DNA from: Rhizorhabdus wittichii RW1
Lineage (GTDB): Bacteria > Pseudomonadota > Alphaproteobacteria > Sphingomonadales > Sphingomonadaceae
Assembly (NCBI GenBank): GCA_000016765.1
Contig: CP000701.1
Coordinates: 1 to 64,000 of the forward strand
Direction: 5' to 3'
DNA length: 64,000 nt
Position 1 is the stretch's first letter. Each line of letters starts with the position of its first letter. Made by a program: the position numbers and the translations under genes. Shown here in pieces: positions 45,364-53,394 of the stretch. The notes under the pieces were generated by a model. The model was not told the DNA's origin. It was given only the letters and a program-made list of their open reading frames with translations, and did not search any database.

Positions 45364-46470
45364 TCAACGCTCCCGCCCACGCTCCGGCGCTGGCCGCTCG
45401 GGACCAGCTTCACCCTCCAGCTGGCGCGCCGGCTGTGTCGCTTGCCGCCCCTGCATCATCTCGCGGGCCAGGGCCAGACGTCGGGAGACCGCCGGCGGCA
45501 TAGCCGCCAGGAAACCCGCAATTTCGTCGGAAAGCGCCTGGTCGTCGGCCTCGCCGGTACGTGCAAGCGCCACCGCCGCCTCCGCATAAGCACCGCGTAT
45601 CTGCTTCTGGCGAACCAGCGCCATCACGTCTTGCGGCCGCCGTTCCTCATCGCGCGCGTGCGCAAAGACCCGGGCGCGCAGCACGTTGAGTTCATCCATA
45701 TTGAGCCGGCGCCCCTCCTGACCGATCCGAGCATCGAGATGCAGCGCTGCTGAGCGCACACGCTTTTGGACGTGACCGCGTGCGCGTCTGGGCGTCGCCT
45801 CAGCCGCGATGCCGCGCGCACGTAGCTCATGCGCGAATGTCTCTCGCATATGATGGAGGTCGGCCTTGCGCGGATTGAACCGCGTGCCGTCCGCACCTTC
45901 GGTGGCCACCGTCAGATGGACATGCGGATGATCGGTATCTGTGTGGAGCGCCAGCATATAGGCGTGATTGTCCTCGAACAGGATCCGGGCGAACGCCTGG
46001 GCGGCATCCTGCAGCGCCTCGGGATCGGTCGAGCCACCGGGCATGGAGAGGACCAGCGACAGCGAAGTCGGCCGGTCGCGGCCATGCTCGTTCATCGCCT
46101 CGTCGAGCATGGCCCAGTCCTGCGCGATCTCCTTCAGCCGCTTGGGATCATCAATGATCTCGCCTTCGCTTGAGCGCACCGCAAGCTTCCCGTGCCGCGC
46201 AACATAGCCGAAATGCTCAGATAGATGATGCGCGCCATATTGCTTGCCCGAGACCTTGACCATGACCTCCGGGGCCTTGCGCACGATCCGCTCGAGCTTG
46301 GCCCGAGCCTCGGCCTGGCTCAGCGGCGTGGCGCGCCCCTGCCCTCCCAGGCCTAGCCCACCTCGCCCGACGCGGACATAGGCCCCCCGCAGTGTCCGTT
46401 TCCCGCCAGTGGGCGGCCGCCATGCCTCCATGAGGCTGGGCAGCGGCAGGATGCCCTCCTCCTCAAGCAT
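45364..46470 (-). CDS. relaxase (VirD2/MobP-like)
   Basis: Conjugative relaxase of 368 residues. The metal-binding triad HxDxDHPHVH lies at residues 176-185 (HTDTDHPHVHLTV), preceded by LSLVLSMPGGSTDP; a candidate catalytic tyrosine is in HFGYVARHG. It nicks oriT and leads the strand into the recipient. ATG at 46470 starts inside the mobC end (8-base overlap); the frame to 46581 is shadow. The protein ends in an arginine/proline-rich tail. Confidence 0.87.
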   Translation of the reverse strand: MLEEEGILPLPSLMEAWRPPTGGKRTLRGAYVRVGRGGLGLGGQGRATPLSQAEARAKLERIVRKAPEVMVKVSGKQYGAHHLSEHFGYVARHGKLAVRSSEGEIIDDPKRLKEIAQDWAMLDEAMNEHGRDRPTSLSLVLSMPGGSTDPEALQDAAQAFARILFEDNHAYMLALHTDTDHPHVHLTVATEGADGTRFNPRKADLHHMRETFAHELRARGIAAEATPRRARGHVQKRVRSAALHLDARIGQEGRRLNMDELNVLRARVFAHARDEERRPQDVMALVRQKQIRGAYAEAAVALARTGEADDQALSDEIAGFLAAMPPAVSRRLALAREMMQGRQATQPARQLEGEAGPERPAPERGRER

Positions 46471-46999
46471 CGAGGCTGTCCCAATAGGCAAGATCGCCCT
46501 TGAGCGCGGCGCCGAGACCGGCAAGCGCCGTCCGGATTTCCGCCCGGAAGCTTGCCACCCGCGCCGCCTCGCGCGCGACATCGAGCCCGGATTCGACCAT
46601 CACCGAAGCATTGAGCGCCCGCGTTGCCTGATTGAGATTGATGCCGATCCGGTTGAGCTCGCGCCACGCCTGAGCCACTGCCGCCCGCTCTTCAAGCGGC
46701 AGCGGTGCCGCCGAATGCAAGCGGCAGCGCACCAGCCTCGTCACCCAGTCGGTTCGCTTCATACCCAAAGCATCGGCCTTGGCATCCAGCGCTGCAATTT
46801 CCGCATCGGTCAGCCGGATCTCAAACCGCCGTGTTGCTCGCTCCCGCCGGCGGACTGGCCCCGACCTCTCGCCCTCCTCCGCGTCCACTGCATTCATGAC
46901 GAGGCGCCGCAGCAAAACTGAGCGGCCACCGGCGCTCTCCGCCACAGCATCGAAGCGCTGGGCGATGTCATCGTCGAGACGGAAGGTGAAGACGGGCAT
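46463..46999 (-). CDS. mobilisation accessory protein (MobC-like)
   Basis: 178-residue protein: an N-terminal ribbon-helix-helix-like segment (MPVFTFRLDDDIAQRFDAVAE), then FEIRLTDAEIAALDAKADALGMKR and a MobC-type LNRIGINLNQATRALN. Such proteins bind oriT and recruit the relaxase. It precedes the relaxase gene and overlaps it; the region just upstream (47000-47250) is therefore the likely oriT. Confidence 0.82.
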   Translation of the reverse strand: MPVFTFRLDDDIAQRFDAVAESAGGRSVLLRRLVMNAVDAEEGERSGPVRRRERATRRFEIRLTDAEIAALDAKADALGMKRTDWVTRLVRCRLHSAAPLPLEERAAVAQAWRELNRIGINLNQATRALNASVMVESGLDVAREAARVASFRAEIRTALAGLGAALKGDLAYWDSLDA

Positions 47000-47071
47000 G
47001 CATCAAAGGCTATTGTCATACATCCCCGGCGTCACGCCTATCCGGCCCTCACCTAATTTGAACCTTCTACT

Positions 47072-47087
47072 GTCTGCTCAAGCAGAC
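47072..47087. repeat. 16-base palindrome, copy 1
   Basis: GTCTGCTCAAGCAGAC: 7-base arms GTCTGCT/AGCAGAC around CA. The identical sequence occurs again at 49735-49750. Both lie in upstream regions of minus-strand plasmid genes (mobC and the ParA operon block), suggesting a shared operator. Confidence 0.8.
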
Positions 47088-47159
47088 TCGGAGCCTTCCT
47101 TCGAATCATCGCCTCCCCGGCTGCGTACGCAAGCCGAAAATGCCCTGCGAAATGAAAAT

Positions 47160-47189
47160 GGCGGCATCCCTGGAAGAAGGGATGCCGCC
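47160..47189 (-). terminator. hairpin terminator after the small zinc-ribbon gene
   Basis: Arms GGCGGCATCCC and GGGATGCCGCC (11 bases) around a short loop TGGAAGAA, with ATCATTCTAT on one side and A-rich sequence (GAAAAT) on the other, so it could work on both strands. It lies 65 bases downstream of the minus-strand gene at 47254. Confidence 0.65.
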
Positions 47190-47253
47190 ATCATTCTATC
47201 TGAAAAATCGATTTCTCTACGCGGAGTGAGGGGTTCTGGTGGTTGGTCTCGCG

Positions 47254-47493
47254 CTAGGCATCATTGGCCGACGTTGGCGGGTTCGCCTCGTCGATCAGGC
47301 GTTGAATGGCCGCGATCGGAGTATCGTCCTCAAGACGGATCATCGCACCGCACGAACAGGCCGCGGCCTTCTGCAACCGTATCTGGCTGAAGGGCACGTT
47401 GAGAATTGCCCCGCATTTTGGGCAATCCACCTGCGCACAGATATCGTCCATCTCACCGGCCATCGGTAATCCTGACTTTCCAAAGCGACTCAT
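47254..47493 (-). CDS. small zinc-ribbon protein
   Basis: 79 residues (or 69 from the ATG at 47463, which has AGGA upstream). Two cysteine pairs, CPKCG and CSCG, form a probable zinc ribbon; LRLEDDTPIAAIQRLIDE-like acidic helix follows. No known function. It lies 32 bases after the ParB-like gene and could be the last gene of that operon. Confidence 0.6.
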   Translation of the reverse strand: MSRFGKSGLPMAGEMDDICAQVDCPKCGAILNVPFSQIRLQKAAACSCGAMIRLEDDTPIAAIQRLIDEANPPTSANDA

Positions 47494-47525
47494 CGACCTC
47501 AGCTCGCCACTCTACCCTAATCGCG

Positions 47526-48422
47526 TCAATCGAACGACAGGTCGGATGATGCCACCTCATCTTCGTCACCGTCATCGAACACGACACGGACCCGATCGGG
47601 CAGCACCAGTCGGGCAGATCTGGTGCCAACCATGACCTTGAACGGGCTCGGCTGTAACGATGCCGATGACCGCCCTGCCCTGCCCACCCGCTTTCCAGGC
47701 ACTGGCTCGACTGGCCCGGCGGCGGGCGCGGCCTTTGCAGACGGCGCCCCTGTTTCAGCCGGCACTTTGAGCGAGGTGACGAACTTCGTGCCTTCCGCAA
47801 GCGTCACGCCCCGCTCGCCGAATCCCCTGACGAAGTCGCGAACCTCCAGCGGGTGTTTTCGTGCAGCCCGGTGCAAATCGTACAGAACCCGGATCGGGGC
47901 CTTGTCGATTGCGTCGCGCAGATATGGCTCCATCTCGCCATAAGCGGCGTAGAGCGAGACGAACTGCTTCGAACGGCCGAGCGCCTTGGCGATCTCGGCC
48001 TGGTTCTTTCCATCGGCCAGCATGCGCTCGACGCCCAAAGCGAGCTCGCGCGACGAGAGGCTGGCGCGCTGGTCATTCTCGACGATCTGGTCGGCAAGGA
48101 CATCGGCCCCCTCCCCCGCATCCACCACGATCGCGGGGATGGTTTTCTTCCCCGCTGCGAGCGAGGCGCGGTAACGCCGCTCACCCATCCGGATGACATG
48201 CTTGCCATCTCCATTCTTGGGACGGACGATAATCGGCTGCAGCACGCCGCGCGCCTCGATCGAAGCCGCAAGCTCCGCCATCTCGGCTTCATCGAAATGC
48301 GTGCGGGGATTGCCGGGATCGGGCGTCAGCCAGTCGAGCGGCAGTTCCTCGACGCGGCGCGCACTTTCGTGCGCGCCTACCAGCATCCCGAATTCCTCGG
48401 CCCGTTGGTCGAACTTTCCCAT
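47526..48422 (-). CDS. ParB-like partition/nuclease-family protein
   Basis: 298 residues. ParB N-terminal domain: LDWLTPDPGNPRTHFDEAEM, GVLQPIIVRP, IRMGERRYRASLAAG (ParB box), then the HTH KNQAEIAKALGRSKQFVSLYA. The C-terminal part has a low-complexity linker (AKAAPAAGPVEPVPGKR) and a short acidic end. Translated directly after ParA (shared base at 48422). No parS-like repeat cluster was seen beside it, unlike the second system at 60612-63040. Confidence 0.88.
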   Translation of the reverse strand: MGKFDQRAEEFGMLVGAHESARRVEELPLDWLTPDPGNPRTHFDEAEMAELAASIEARGVLQPIIVRPKNGDGKHVIRMGERRYRASLAAGKKTIPAIVVDAGEGADVLADQIVENDQRASLSSRELALGVERMLADGKNQAEIAKALGRSKQFVSLYAAYGEMEPYLRDAIDKAPIRVLYDLHRAARKHPLEVRDFVRGFGERGVTLAEGTKFVTSLKVPAETGAPSAKAAPAAGPVEPVPGKRVGRAGRSSASLQPSPFKVMVGTRSARLVLPDRVRVVFDDGDEDEVASSDLSFD

Positions 48423-49186
48423 CAGGCCGGCTCCTTGGTCCTGGTATCAACCCGACGTTCCACCTCGGCGAGGATCGTGCGGATCTCCTCGGAGGCCGCC
48501 TTGGCGCCGCTCCCCTTCTCGTGCCAGACCGCGTGATGGTTCTCGGCCGAATGTTTGTAGGTCGGCCGCGCCTTCACGAAGGCCGGGAACATCATCGTCG
48601 GGCCAACGGCGTGCGCGAGCTTCACCGCATTCTCCATCTCGCGCTTGTCGAAGGCGTTGACCATCGACGGCAGCAGCCCAAGGAAATTGACCTTGCGGCC
48701 GCCGCGCGCGGCTTCGGCCTTCTTGAGCGCGGTCAGCAGCATCTTGGCGCACTCGATCGAATCCTCGGCAACCTGGACCGGCGCGATCACCTCGTCGGCA
48801 ACCGCCATCGCGCTCAAGGTCAGTTCATCCCACTTGGGTCCGGTGTCGATGACGCAATAATCGAAATGCTTGGGCAGCCCCCGGAAGCGCCCGATGAAGT
48901 CGAGTACGTCTGCGGCCGCCTTGACCATTTGCAGGCGCGGGTCGGCGCCGAACACGGTGATGCCGGGTGCATCTTCAAGCACGAGCTTGGCCTCGGGATC
49001 GAACAGGTCGGCCGAGAACCAGCCATTGCGCTCTTTGGCGAGGCGACGCGTCGAGCTGCCCTGCGGATCGAGATCGATATACGCGACGCGGCGCCCCGCC
49101 TGCTCGGCGAGATACCAGGCGAGATGGGTCGCGAGGAAGGTTTTGCCGACGCCGCCTTTCAGGAGACTGATCACGATGGTTTTCAC
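48422..49186 (-). CDS. ParA-family ATPase
   Basis: 254 residues from a GTG at 49186 (GGAAGA upstream), beginning just before the deviant Walker A motif KGGVGKTFLATHLA; Walker A' IDLDPQGSSTRR and CVIDTGPK (Walker B) follow. Without an N-terminal HTH it is a type Ib/VirC1-like ParA. It may serve segregation or help the relaxosome, given the mob genes downstream. The longer frame to 49252 lacks support. Confidence 0.87.
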   Translation of the reverse strand: MKTIVISLLKGGVGKTFLATHLAWYLAEQAGRRVAYIDLDPQGSSTRRLAKERNGWFSADLFDPEAKLVLEDAPGITVFGADPRLQMVKAAADVLDFIGRFRGLPKHFDYCVIDTGPKWDELTLSAMAVADEVIAPVQVAEDSIECAKMLLTALKKAEAARGGRKVNFLGLLPSMVNAFDKREMENAVKLAHAVGPTMMFPAFVKARPTYKHSAENHHAVWHEKGSGAKAASEEIRTILAEVERRVDTRTKEPA

Positions 49187-49214
49187 GAAGATCTTCCGTC
49201 CTGGGCAACCGCGC

Positions 49215-49388
49215 TCAATAGTCGTCGCCGCCGTTGCGAAGGTTGCGCTCATAATGGTCCCGCGCCGACCAGTCGCCGCGCGCGCCGAATCTGGGTCCGA
49301 CGTAGCGGAACAGGTAGACGGTCAGCGCGAAGCAGGCGAACGCAAACAGGATCGCGTGATCGGGATGGCGCGAAAAATACTCAGCCAT
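49215..49388 (-). CDS. small membrane protein
   Basis: 57 residues beginning MAEYFSRHPDHAILFAFACF, with one transmembrane segment (AILFAFACFALTVYLF) and a charged tail RNLRNGGDDY. It overlaps the end of the upstream regulator gene by 8 bases and precedes parA by 28 bases, so it is probably a real operon member. Function unknown. Confidence 0.6.
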   Translation of the reverse strand: MAEYFSRHPDHAILFAFACFALTVYLFRYVGPRFGARGDWSARDHYERNLRNGGDDY

Positions 49389-49644
49389 CATCTGTCTCCT
49401 TGAGAAGCGCGGGCCGTGGCTGGCGGCCGCGCCGATCACGAAGCTCCTCATCAGGGACATCGAGACCATAGGTTTGCTTGAGCGCGTTCATGATCAGCGC
49501 TCGCAGCGTGATATTGCCCTGATCCAAGGCGAGGCGCGCGATCGTGGCGTGCATCTTCGGGGTCACGCGAAGCTGCAAAAAGGCTGAGCGCCGGTCTTCG
49601 CTCCCTTGCCCCTCCATCGCCACAGGCGTCCTCTCCTCCATCAT
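49381..49644 (-). CDS. small DNA-binding protein, ribbon-helix-helix type
   Basis: 87 residues, FLQLRVTPKMHATIARLALDQ followed by LRALIMNALKQTYG: the strand-helix-helix pattern of plasmid RHH regulators. First gene of the parA-parB operon; the perfect 24-base palindrome 25 bases upstream of its ATG is a natural target for autoregulation. Confidence 0.7.
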   Translation of the reverse strand: MMEERTPVAMEGQGSEDRRSAFLQLRVTPKMHATIARLALDQGNITLRALIMNALKQTYGLDVPDEELRDRRGRQPRPALLKETDDG

Positions 49645-49668
49645 GACAAGGACATCGGGCTATGCTTC

Positions 49669-49692
49669 CATTGTATTGAATTCAATACAATG
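49669..49692. promoter_or_regulatory. 24-base perfect palindrome, probable operator
   Basis: Half-site CATTGTATTGAA followed by its exact complement, centred on GAATTC, in front of the RHH gene. Typical spacing for an autoregulatory site of the parA operon. Confidence 0.7.
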
Positions 49693-49734
49693 TCGGCGGA
49701 CGGATGGTTTTTCGCGATCACCGTCGGGGCCGGA

Positions 49735-49750
49735 GTCTGCTCAAGCAGAC
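49735..49750. repeat. 16-base palindrome, copy 2
   Basis: Identical to 47072-47087 (GTCTGCTCAAGCAGAC). It sits just downstream of the DUF7673 gene stop side and about 45 bases from the 24-base palindrome. Confidence 0.8.
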
Positions 49751-49769
49751 TTTCCCACCGCAGCTGGCT

Positions 49770-50069
49770 TCAGTCCTCGGCGGGCGCGGCCAAACGCCAG
49801 CGCTCTACCAGCGCGATGATCCGGTCATCATAGCCCAATTGGTCGGGGTAGATCGCGCCATGATGGCCGCCCAGATAGAGGAAGACCAGCCCCATATCGG
49901 CGGCGACCGCGTGATCGACGCCGAACAGATCGGCAAGGTCGAAGCCGCCATTGTCGGTAGCGTTCCACCAGGCGAGCAGGAAGTTGGCGGCCCGGCGGGA
50001 CTGTCCTGAGTAGGACTCGGCGAGTTTGAACAGGCGTTCGAGCGCCTCGAAAACGGGCGGTTGGGTCAT
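49770..50069 (-). CDS. DUF7673-type protein
   Basis: 99 residues from MTQPPVFEALERLF. Recognised family pattern: SYSGQSRRAANFLLAWWNA, FDLADLFGVDHAVAADM and LGGHHGAIYPDQLGY. Small soluble protein found on proteobacterial plasmids; function unknown. The longer frame to 50126 is upstream sequence. Confidence 0.75.
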   Translation of the reverse strand: MTQPPVFEALERLFKLAESYSGQSRRAANFLLAWWNATDNGGFDLADLFGVDHAVAADMGLVFLYLGGHHGAIYPDQLGYDDRIIALVERWRLAAPAED

Positions 50070-50122
50070 ATGCGACTCCTCGAAAAAGCTGTTGGCCCCG
50101 ACATGGTCGGGGCCAATATATC

Positions 50123-50515
50123 TCAATATTCGCTCGTTAGAAGGATCGTCAGCACGCGCGTGGTGACCTGGCTGTCGGCAGGATCGGGCGAGCCAAAATC
50201 GAGCGTGCGATCATAATAATCGATCTTCCAGTACAGCGCGGCACCCCGGAATTCGAACCGCCCGAAATCGCGCTCGCCGTGCGGATCAACGTCGGGACCA
50301 AAATCGTCATAGTCGCGGATGGTGCGCAGCAGTTCTGCCTGGGCATGGAAGTTGCGGAACAGGCTGACGTCGCCGATCAGCTCCTGGACACCAATGGTCA
50401 TCACCACACGATTGTGGCCGGGCAGGGTGAGGTTCTGCCGGAGGGCATCGTTGAGGCGGGCGATGGTCGCGATGCGATCCGACGCTGGGGCAGGGGAGGC
50501 GTTTTGATCGGGCAT
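50123..50515 (-). CDS. DUF3768 protein
   Basis: 130 residues from MPDQNASPAPASDRI. Family features: IARLNDALRQN, VVMTIGVQELI, FGPDVDPHGERDFGRFEF, LYWKIDYYDRTLDFGSPDPAD and the end VLTILLTSEY. A common plasmid-borne protein of unknown function. 54 bases upstream of the DUF7673 gene, same strand. Confidence 0.82.
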   Translation of the reverse strand: MPDQNASPAPASDRIATIARLNDALRQNLTLPGHNRVVMTIGVQELIGDVSLFRNFHAQAELLRTIRDYDDFGPDVDPHGERDFGRFEFRGAALYWKIDYYDRTLDFGSPDPADSQVTTRVLTILLTSEY

Positions 50516-50756
50516 GATGTACGATCCTGTGTTTTTCGACAAACCCCGCCGATCGGGGTCTTTCAACAGGGACCGGCGCGCCGGGGCACAGCAGGTTTGC
50601 GCACCCGCAGGGTCGAAACGGCAGAGGAGAAGCCCGGCTACGGGCTTGCGCGCACCTGCGCCTCGGCAAGGACCGGACATGGTGACGATCCCGTCGTCTC
50701 GGCGGCTGCGAACACCTGGCCATCACGTTCCCGAGCAGGATGCTGGACCAGTCGCG

Positions 50757-51143
50757 ATGAAGCGGACTATCGTCGACAAGATGACCGCCGCGCTCCACAT
50801 TCTCTGGCCGACCTGGACGAGGACCGTCGGTGCCATGAGCAAGCGCAATATCCTCGTGCGCAGCCACTGCCGCCGCTGCGGCGCGCTGATGCGGGTCGAT
50901 CCGGCCGATCTGGTCGCGCGATACGGGGCAGGGCATTCGCTCATCGACACCCAGGAACGCTGCCGGATGGTCGCCTGCGATGGCGCGGCCTATTATCTCG
51001 CGGCCCTAACCTATGGCGCGCCGTGGCGCGTCCTGCTCGACGATCCGGTGTTGAAAGAGGGTCTTGAGGGCCGACCGCCGGCCGTTACCGGCCGGAGCCT
51101 GCAGGTTTGCGGACAAGCGACGGTGTTGGACGTCAGCCCCTAG
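50757..51143 (+). CDS. hypothetical zinc-finger-like plasmid protein
   Basis: About 128 residues from ATG 50757 (a second ATG at 50835 begins MSKRNILVRSHCRRCG). Cysteines and histidines in SHCRRCG and ERCRMVAC could bind zinc; AYYLAALTYGAPWRVLLDD follows. No family recalled. Coding is plausible from codon use, but the start is uncertain and the last 20 residues may be non-conserved. Confidence 0.5.
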   Translation: MKRTIVDKMTAALHILWPTWTRTVGAMSKRNILVRSHCRRCGALMRVDPADLVARYGAGHSLIDTQERCRMVACDGAAYYLAALTYGAPWRVLLDDPVLKEGLEGRPPAVTGRSLQVCGQATVLDVSP

Positions 51144-51210
51144 CGATCAGCCCTTATAAACGCTATCTTGGTATCAGCAGAATCGCATCAGGCCTGAAGG
51201 AGGGCAGTAT

Positions 51211-51519
51211 ATGGCGACAAACGCAGTTATTCAGCCCACGACGGGCAAGATCAAGTCGCGGCGGGTCCGCTTCGGCAGCGTAACGATAACCGCCCCAGCG
51301 CCGTCGTCGGCGCTCGTCCAGCACAATATCGAGCTCAGCACGCAGGCCCTTGAGCGTGTGGCGAAGCGCTTGGCCAAGCCGGGCGTGACGCTCCGTGCGA
51401 AAAAGGACGTGCCGCTCTACTCGCTCGATAGCGATAATCCCGACGTGATGATCCGTAAGCTGAACGGCAAGACCGAACGCGGCCAGCTGGTTGACGGTAG
51501 CTTCAAGGCGATCGATTGA
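51211..51519 (+). CDS. probable antitoxin partner of zeta toxin
   Basis: 102-residue basic-plus-hydrophobic protein, start MATNAVIQPTTGKIKSRRV after AGGAGGG. It has no epsilon-antitoxin similarity I can see. Its stop TGA overlaps the TTG start of the zeta toxin gene, the standard linkage of antitoxin and toxin. The role is inferred from position. Confidence 0.6.
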   Translation: MATNAVIQPTTGKIKSRRVRFGSVTITAPAPSSALVQHNIELSTQALERVAKRLAKPGVTLRAKKDVPLYSLDSDNPDVMIRKLNGKTERGQLVDGSFKAID

Positions 51520-52253
51520 CCTCTGCGATCGAGGCGATCCGACAGGTTCGCCAGACACAGGAAAAGCGTAAGAAACCGCTCGCGATCGTGCTCGCTGGCC
51601 ATAATGGTTCGGGCAAATCGACATTGTGGCGCCGTAGCCTCGCCGATGAATTGCAGATGCCGTTGGTCAATGCCGACCGCATGATGCTGTCGATCCTGCC
51701 CGAGCAGGCGAGCGACGGCGCGCTCCCGTCCTGGGCGGCGACACTGCGCGATACCGATCAGAGCTGGATGAAGGTGTCGCAGCAGGGCGTACAAGCCTTT
51801 GTCGGTCATGCGATGAACGCGAAGGTACCATTCGCAATGGAAACGGTGTTTTCCCACTGGCAGGCGCTGGGCGACGGCACCTTCGAATCCAAGATCGACC
51901 AGATTCGCCAGATGCAGACGGCGGGGTATTTCGTTCTCCTGATCTTTGTGGGACTGGCGAGCGTCGAGCTCTCGATCGGCCGTGTCCAGACGCGGGTTCA
52001 GGAAAATGGCCATGCGGTGCCCGAGAATAAATTGCGCGAGCGGTTCCCGCGGACCCAGATGGCGATCGCCGAAGCGATAAAGGTCGCCGACGCCTCCTTG
52101 CTCGCGGATAACAGCCGGACGCCGGCACAGGCCTTCACCGTCTGCCGGGTCCAGATCGAGGAGCGCGAGATCTTTGACCTAAGGGCCGGCGAGAGAACCA
52201 CCCCGAGCGTGATCTCGCGCTGGCTCGAGATCGTCAGCCCCCGTGTCGGCTGA
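51516..52253 (+). CDS. zeta toxin-family kinase
   Basis: 245 residues from a TTG start. P-loop AIVLAGHNGSGKSTLW near residues 23-38, then VNADRM, FAMETVFSH (substrate region) and an arginine-containing lid. Zeta toxins phosphorylate UDP-N-acetylglucosamine and poison cell-wall synthesis, stabilising plasmids. TTG start and overlap with the upstream gene imply low, coupled expression. Confidence 0.85.
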   Translation: MTSAIEAIRQVRQTQEKRKKPLAIVLAGHNGSGKSTLWRRSLADELQMPLVNADRMMLSILPEQASDGALPSWAATLRDTDQSWMKVSQQGVQAFVGHAMNAKVPFAMETVFSHWQALGDGTFESKIDQIRQMQTAGYFVLLIFVGLASVELSIGRVQTRVQENGHAVPENKLRERFPRTQMAIAEAIKVADASLLADNSRTPAQAFTVCRVQIEEREIFDLRAGERTTPSVISRWLEIVSPRVG

Positions 52254-52318
52254 GCGATAGCCCCCGCGGCAGGGATCGCGACCCGCATGGGCCGAGACCC
52301 GGAACGGGGCTCGGGGCG

Positions 52319-52879
52319 TCAGCCTAGAGCCCGGTCCGGTGCAACCGGAGCCGCCTGACCCTGCTCCAGCGTACCAAAAAGTCGCTCCAGCACCATGTCC
52401 AGGCTCACCAGTTTCTCGAACTTGCTGATCCTGATCGTCCGATGGTTTGGCCGTTCAGCCTTCTCGCCCTGCGCATTTCCCTTGGCATGCTTGGCGATCA
52501 TGTTCCGGCTGATATCGGGCAAGGGTTCACCCGGCTTGCCGCCAAACCAGAGATAGTGGTCGAACAGCAGATCTGGCGTCACCACGATCCACAATATGCA
52601 CCCGCTCGGCTTATCCATCAGCTTGAGGTTGATCTTCACCTCATCGGTCTTGCCGCCCAGCGTCTTGGTCTTGAACTGGATATGGCGGGTGACGCGGTGA
52701 TAGCTCATCACCAGATCATAACCGCCGGCATCGAACTCGGATCGCAGCACCTCGACGTCCGTTACACCCAGCTGCCAGAGCCGGCGCAGCGCTTCGCCCA
52801 CGAAGACATGCTCGACGATACGTTCGCGCAGCGTCGAGTTGATATAATGCGGACTGGCTTGTTCGGTCAGGTCATCCAA
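52319..52879 (-). CDS. hypothetical protein with a nuclease-like (PD-(D/E)xK) pattern
   Basis: 186 residues. The segment LRSEFDAGGYDLVMSYHRVTRHIQFKTK matches the E...D(x)GYD...QxK arrangement of restriction-like nucleases, seen also in ILWIVVTPDLLFDHYLWF. A helix-rich start (LRERIVEHVFVGEALRRLWQLG) precedes it. No partner methylase or helicase is adjacent. Could be a defence, repair or mobile-element protein. Family not identified. Confidence 0.6.
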   Translation of the reverse strand: MDDLTEQASPHYINSTLRERIVEHVFVGEALRRLWQLGVTDVEVLRSEFDAGGYDLVMSYHRVTRHIQFKTKTLGGKTDEVKINLKLMDKPSGCILWIVVTPDLLFDHYLWFGGKPGEPLPDISRNMIAKHAKGNAQGEKAERPNHRTIRISKFEKLVSLDMVLERLFGTLEQGQAAPVAPDRALG

Positions 52880-52927
52880 ATGCGATCTCGCGGGAGAAGG
52901 GGCGGGGGCGCAGCCCCCGCCCGAGGG

Positions 52928-53092
52928 TCAGGCGAAAGGATCATATTCGTTGATGACGGATACGTCGCCGTCGAAGTCGTCGGCGGTGATAACCGCGAAC
53001 TGCGTTCCGATCGCGATGACCATCGTTACGACCATGAGGCTTTTCGAGAGGCTGAGTGCGCTTCTGCGGGCGATCCGGATGTCGGTGAACAT
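52928..53092 (-). CDS. small hydrophobic protein
   Basis: 54 residues, MFTDIRIARRSALSLSKSLM then VVTMVIAIGTQFAVITADDF, ending INEYDPFA. One hydrophobic stretch suggests a membrane or exported peptide. GGAGCC precedes the ATG at 53092. Followed by GC-rich palindromic sequence GGGGCGGGGGCGCAGCCCCCGCCC at about 52899 (given here only as a stem-loop, possible terminator). Coding support is moderate. Confidence 0.45.
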   Translation of the reverse strand: MFTDIRIARRSALSLSKSLMVVTMVIAIGTQFAVITADDFDGDVSVINEYDPFA

Positions 53093-53394
53093 ATCGAGGC
53101 TCCTTCAGATGCCGGCGGGTTCATCCCCGCTCGACTGGCGCCCGAAGTGTTGGTCTCGTGGCCGCGATCATCTTTTGGCGGCACGGCAAAAGGCCGTAGC
53201 GAAGCGTGCGGACCCTTTACGGGTTGATCGCATTAGGCCGCGGGAGCGACCAAGGATTGCGCCTCAAAGAGCGGGGTGAAGCTGCCGGCATGGGGGTGGC
53301 GCTGTTCCACCGTGCTGATCCCAAATCGACATCATCCGACCCCAGGCCATCGTTCGTATCTTGTTCCACGAAACGCGCGCGCTACTGTCCCGCG

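Larger units (their letters stand above)
47000..47253. promoter_or_regulatory. candidate oriT / promoter region
   Basis: 254 bases upstream of mobC. It contains CCTATCCGGCC at about 47038 (similar to nic regions of MobP relaxases, weak), the palindrome at 47072-47087 and a hairpin at 47160-47189. No nic site can be proven by eye. Confidence 0.4.

Noticed and set aside
48521-49471. 316-codon plus-strand frame opposite parA
   Set aside because: Antisense shadow of parA and its neighbours; no recognisable domain.
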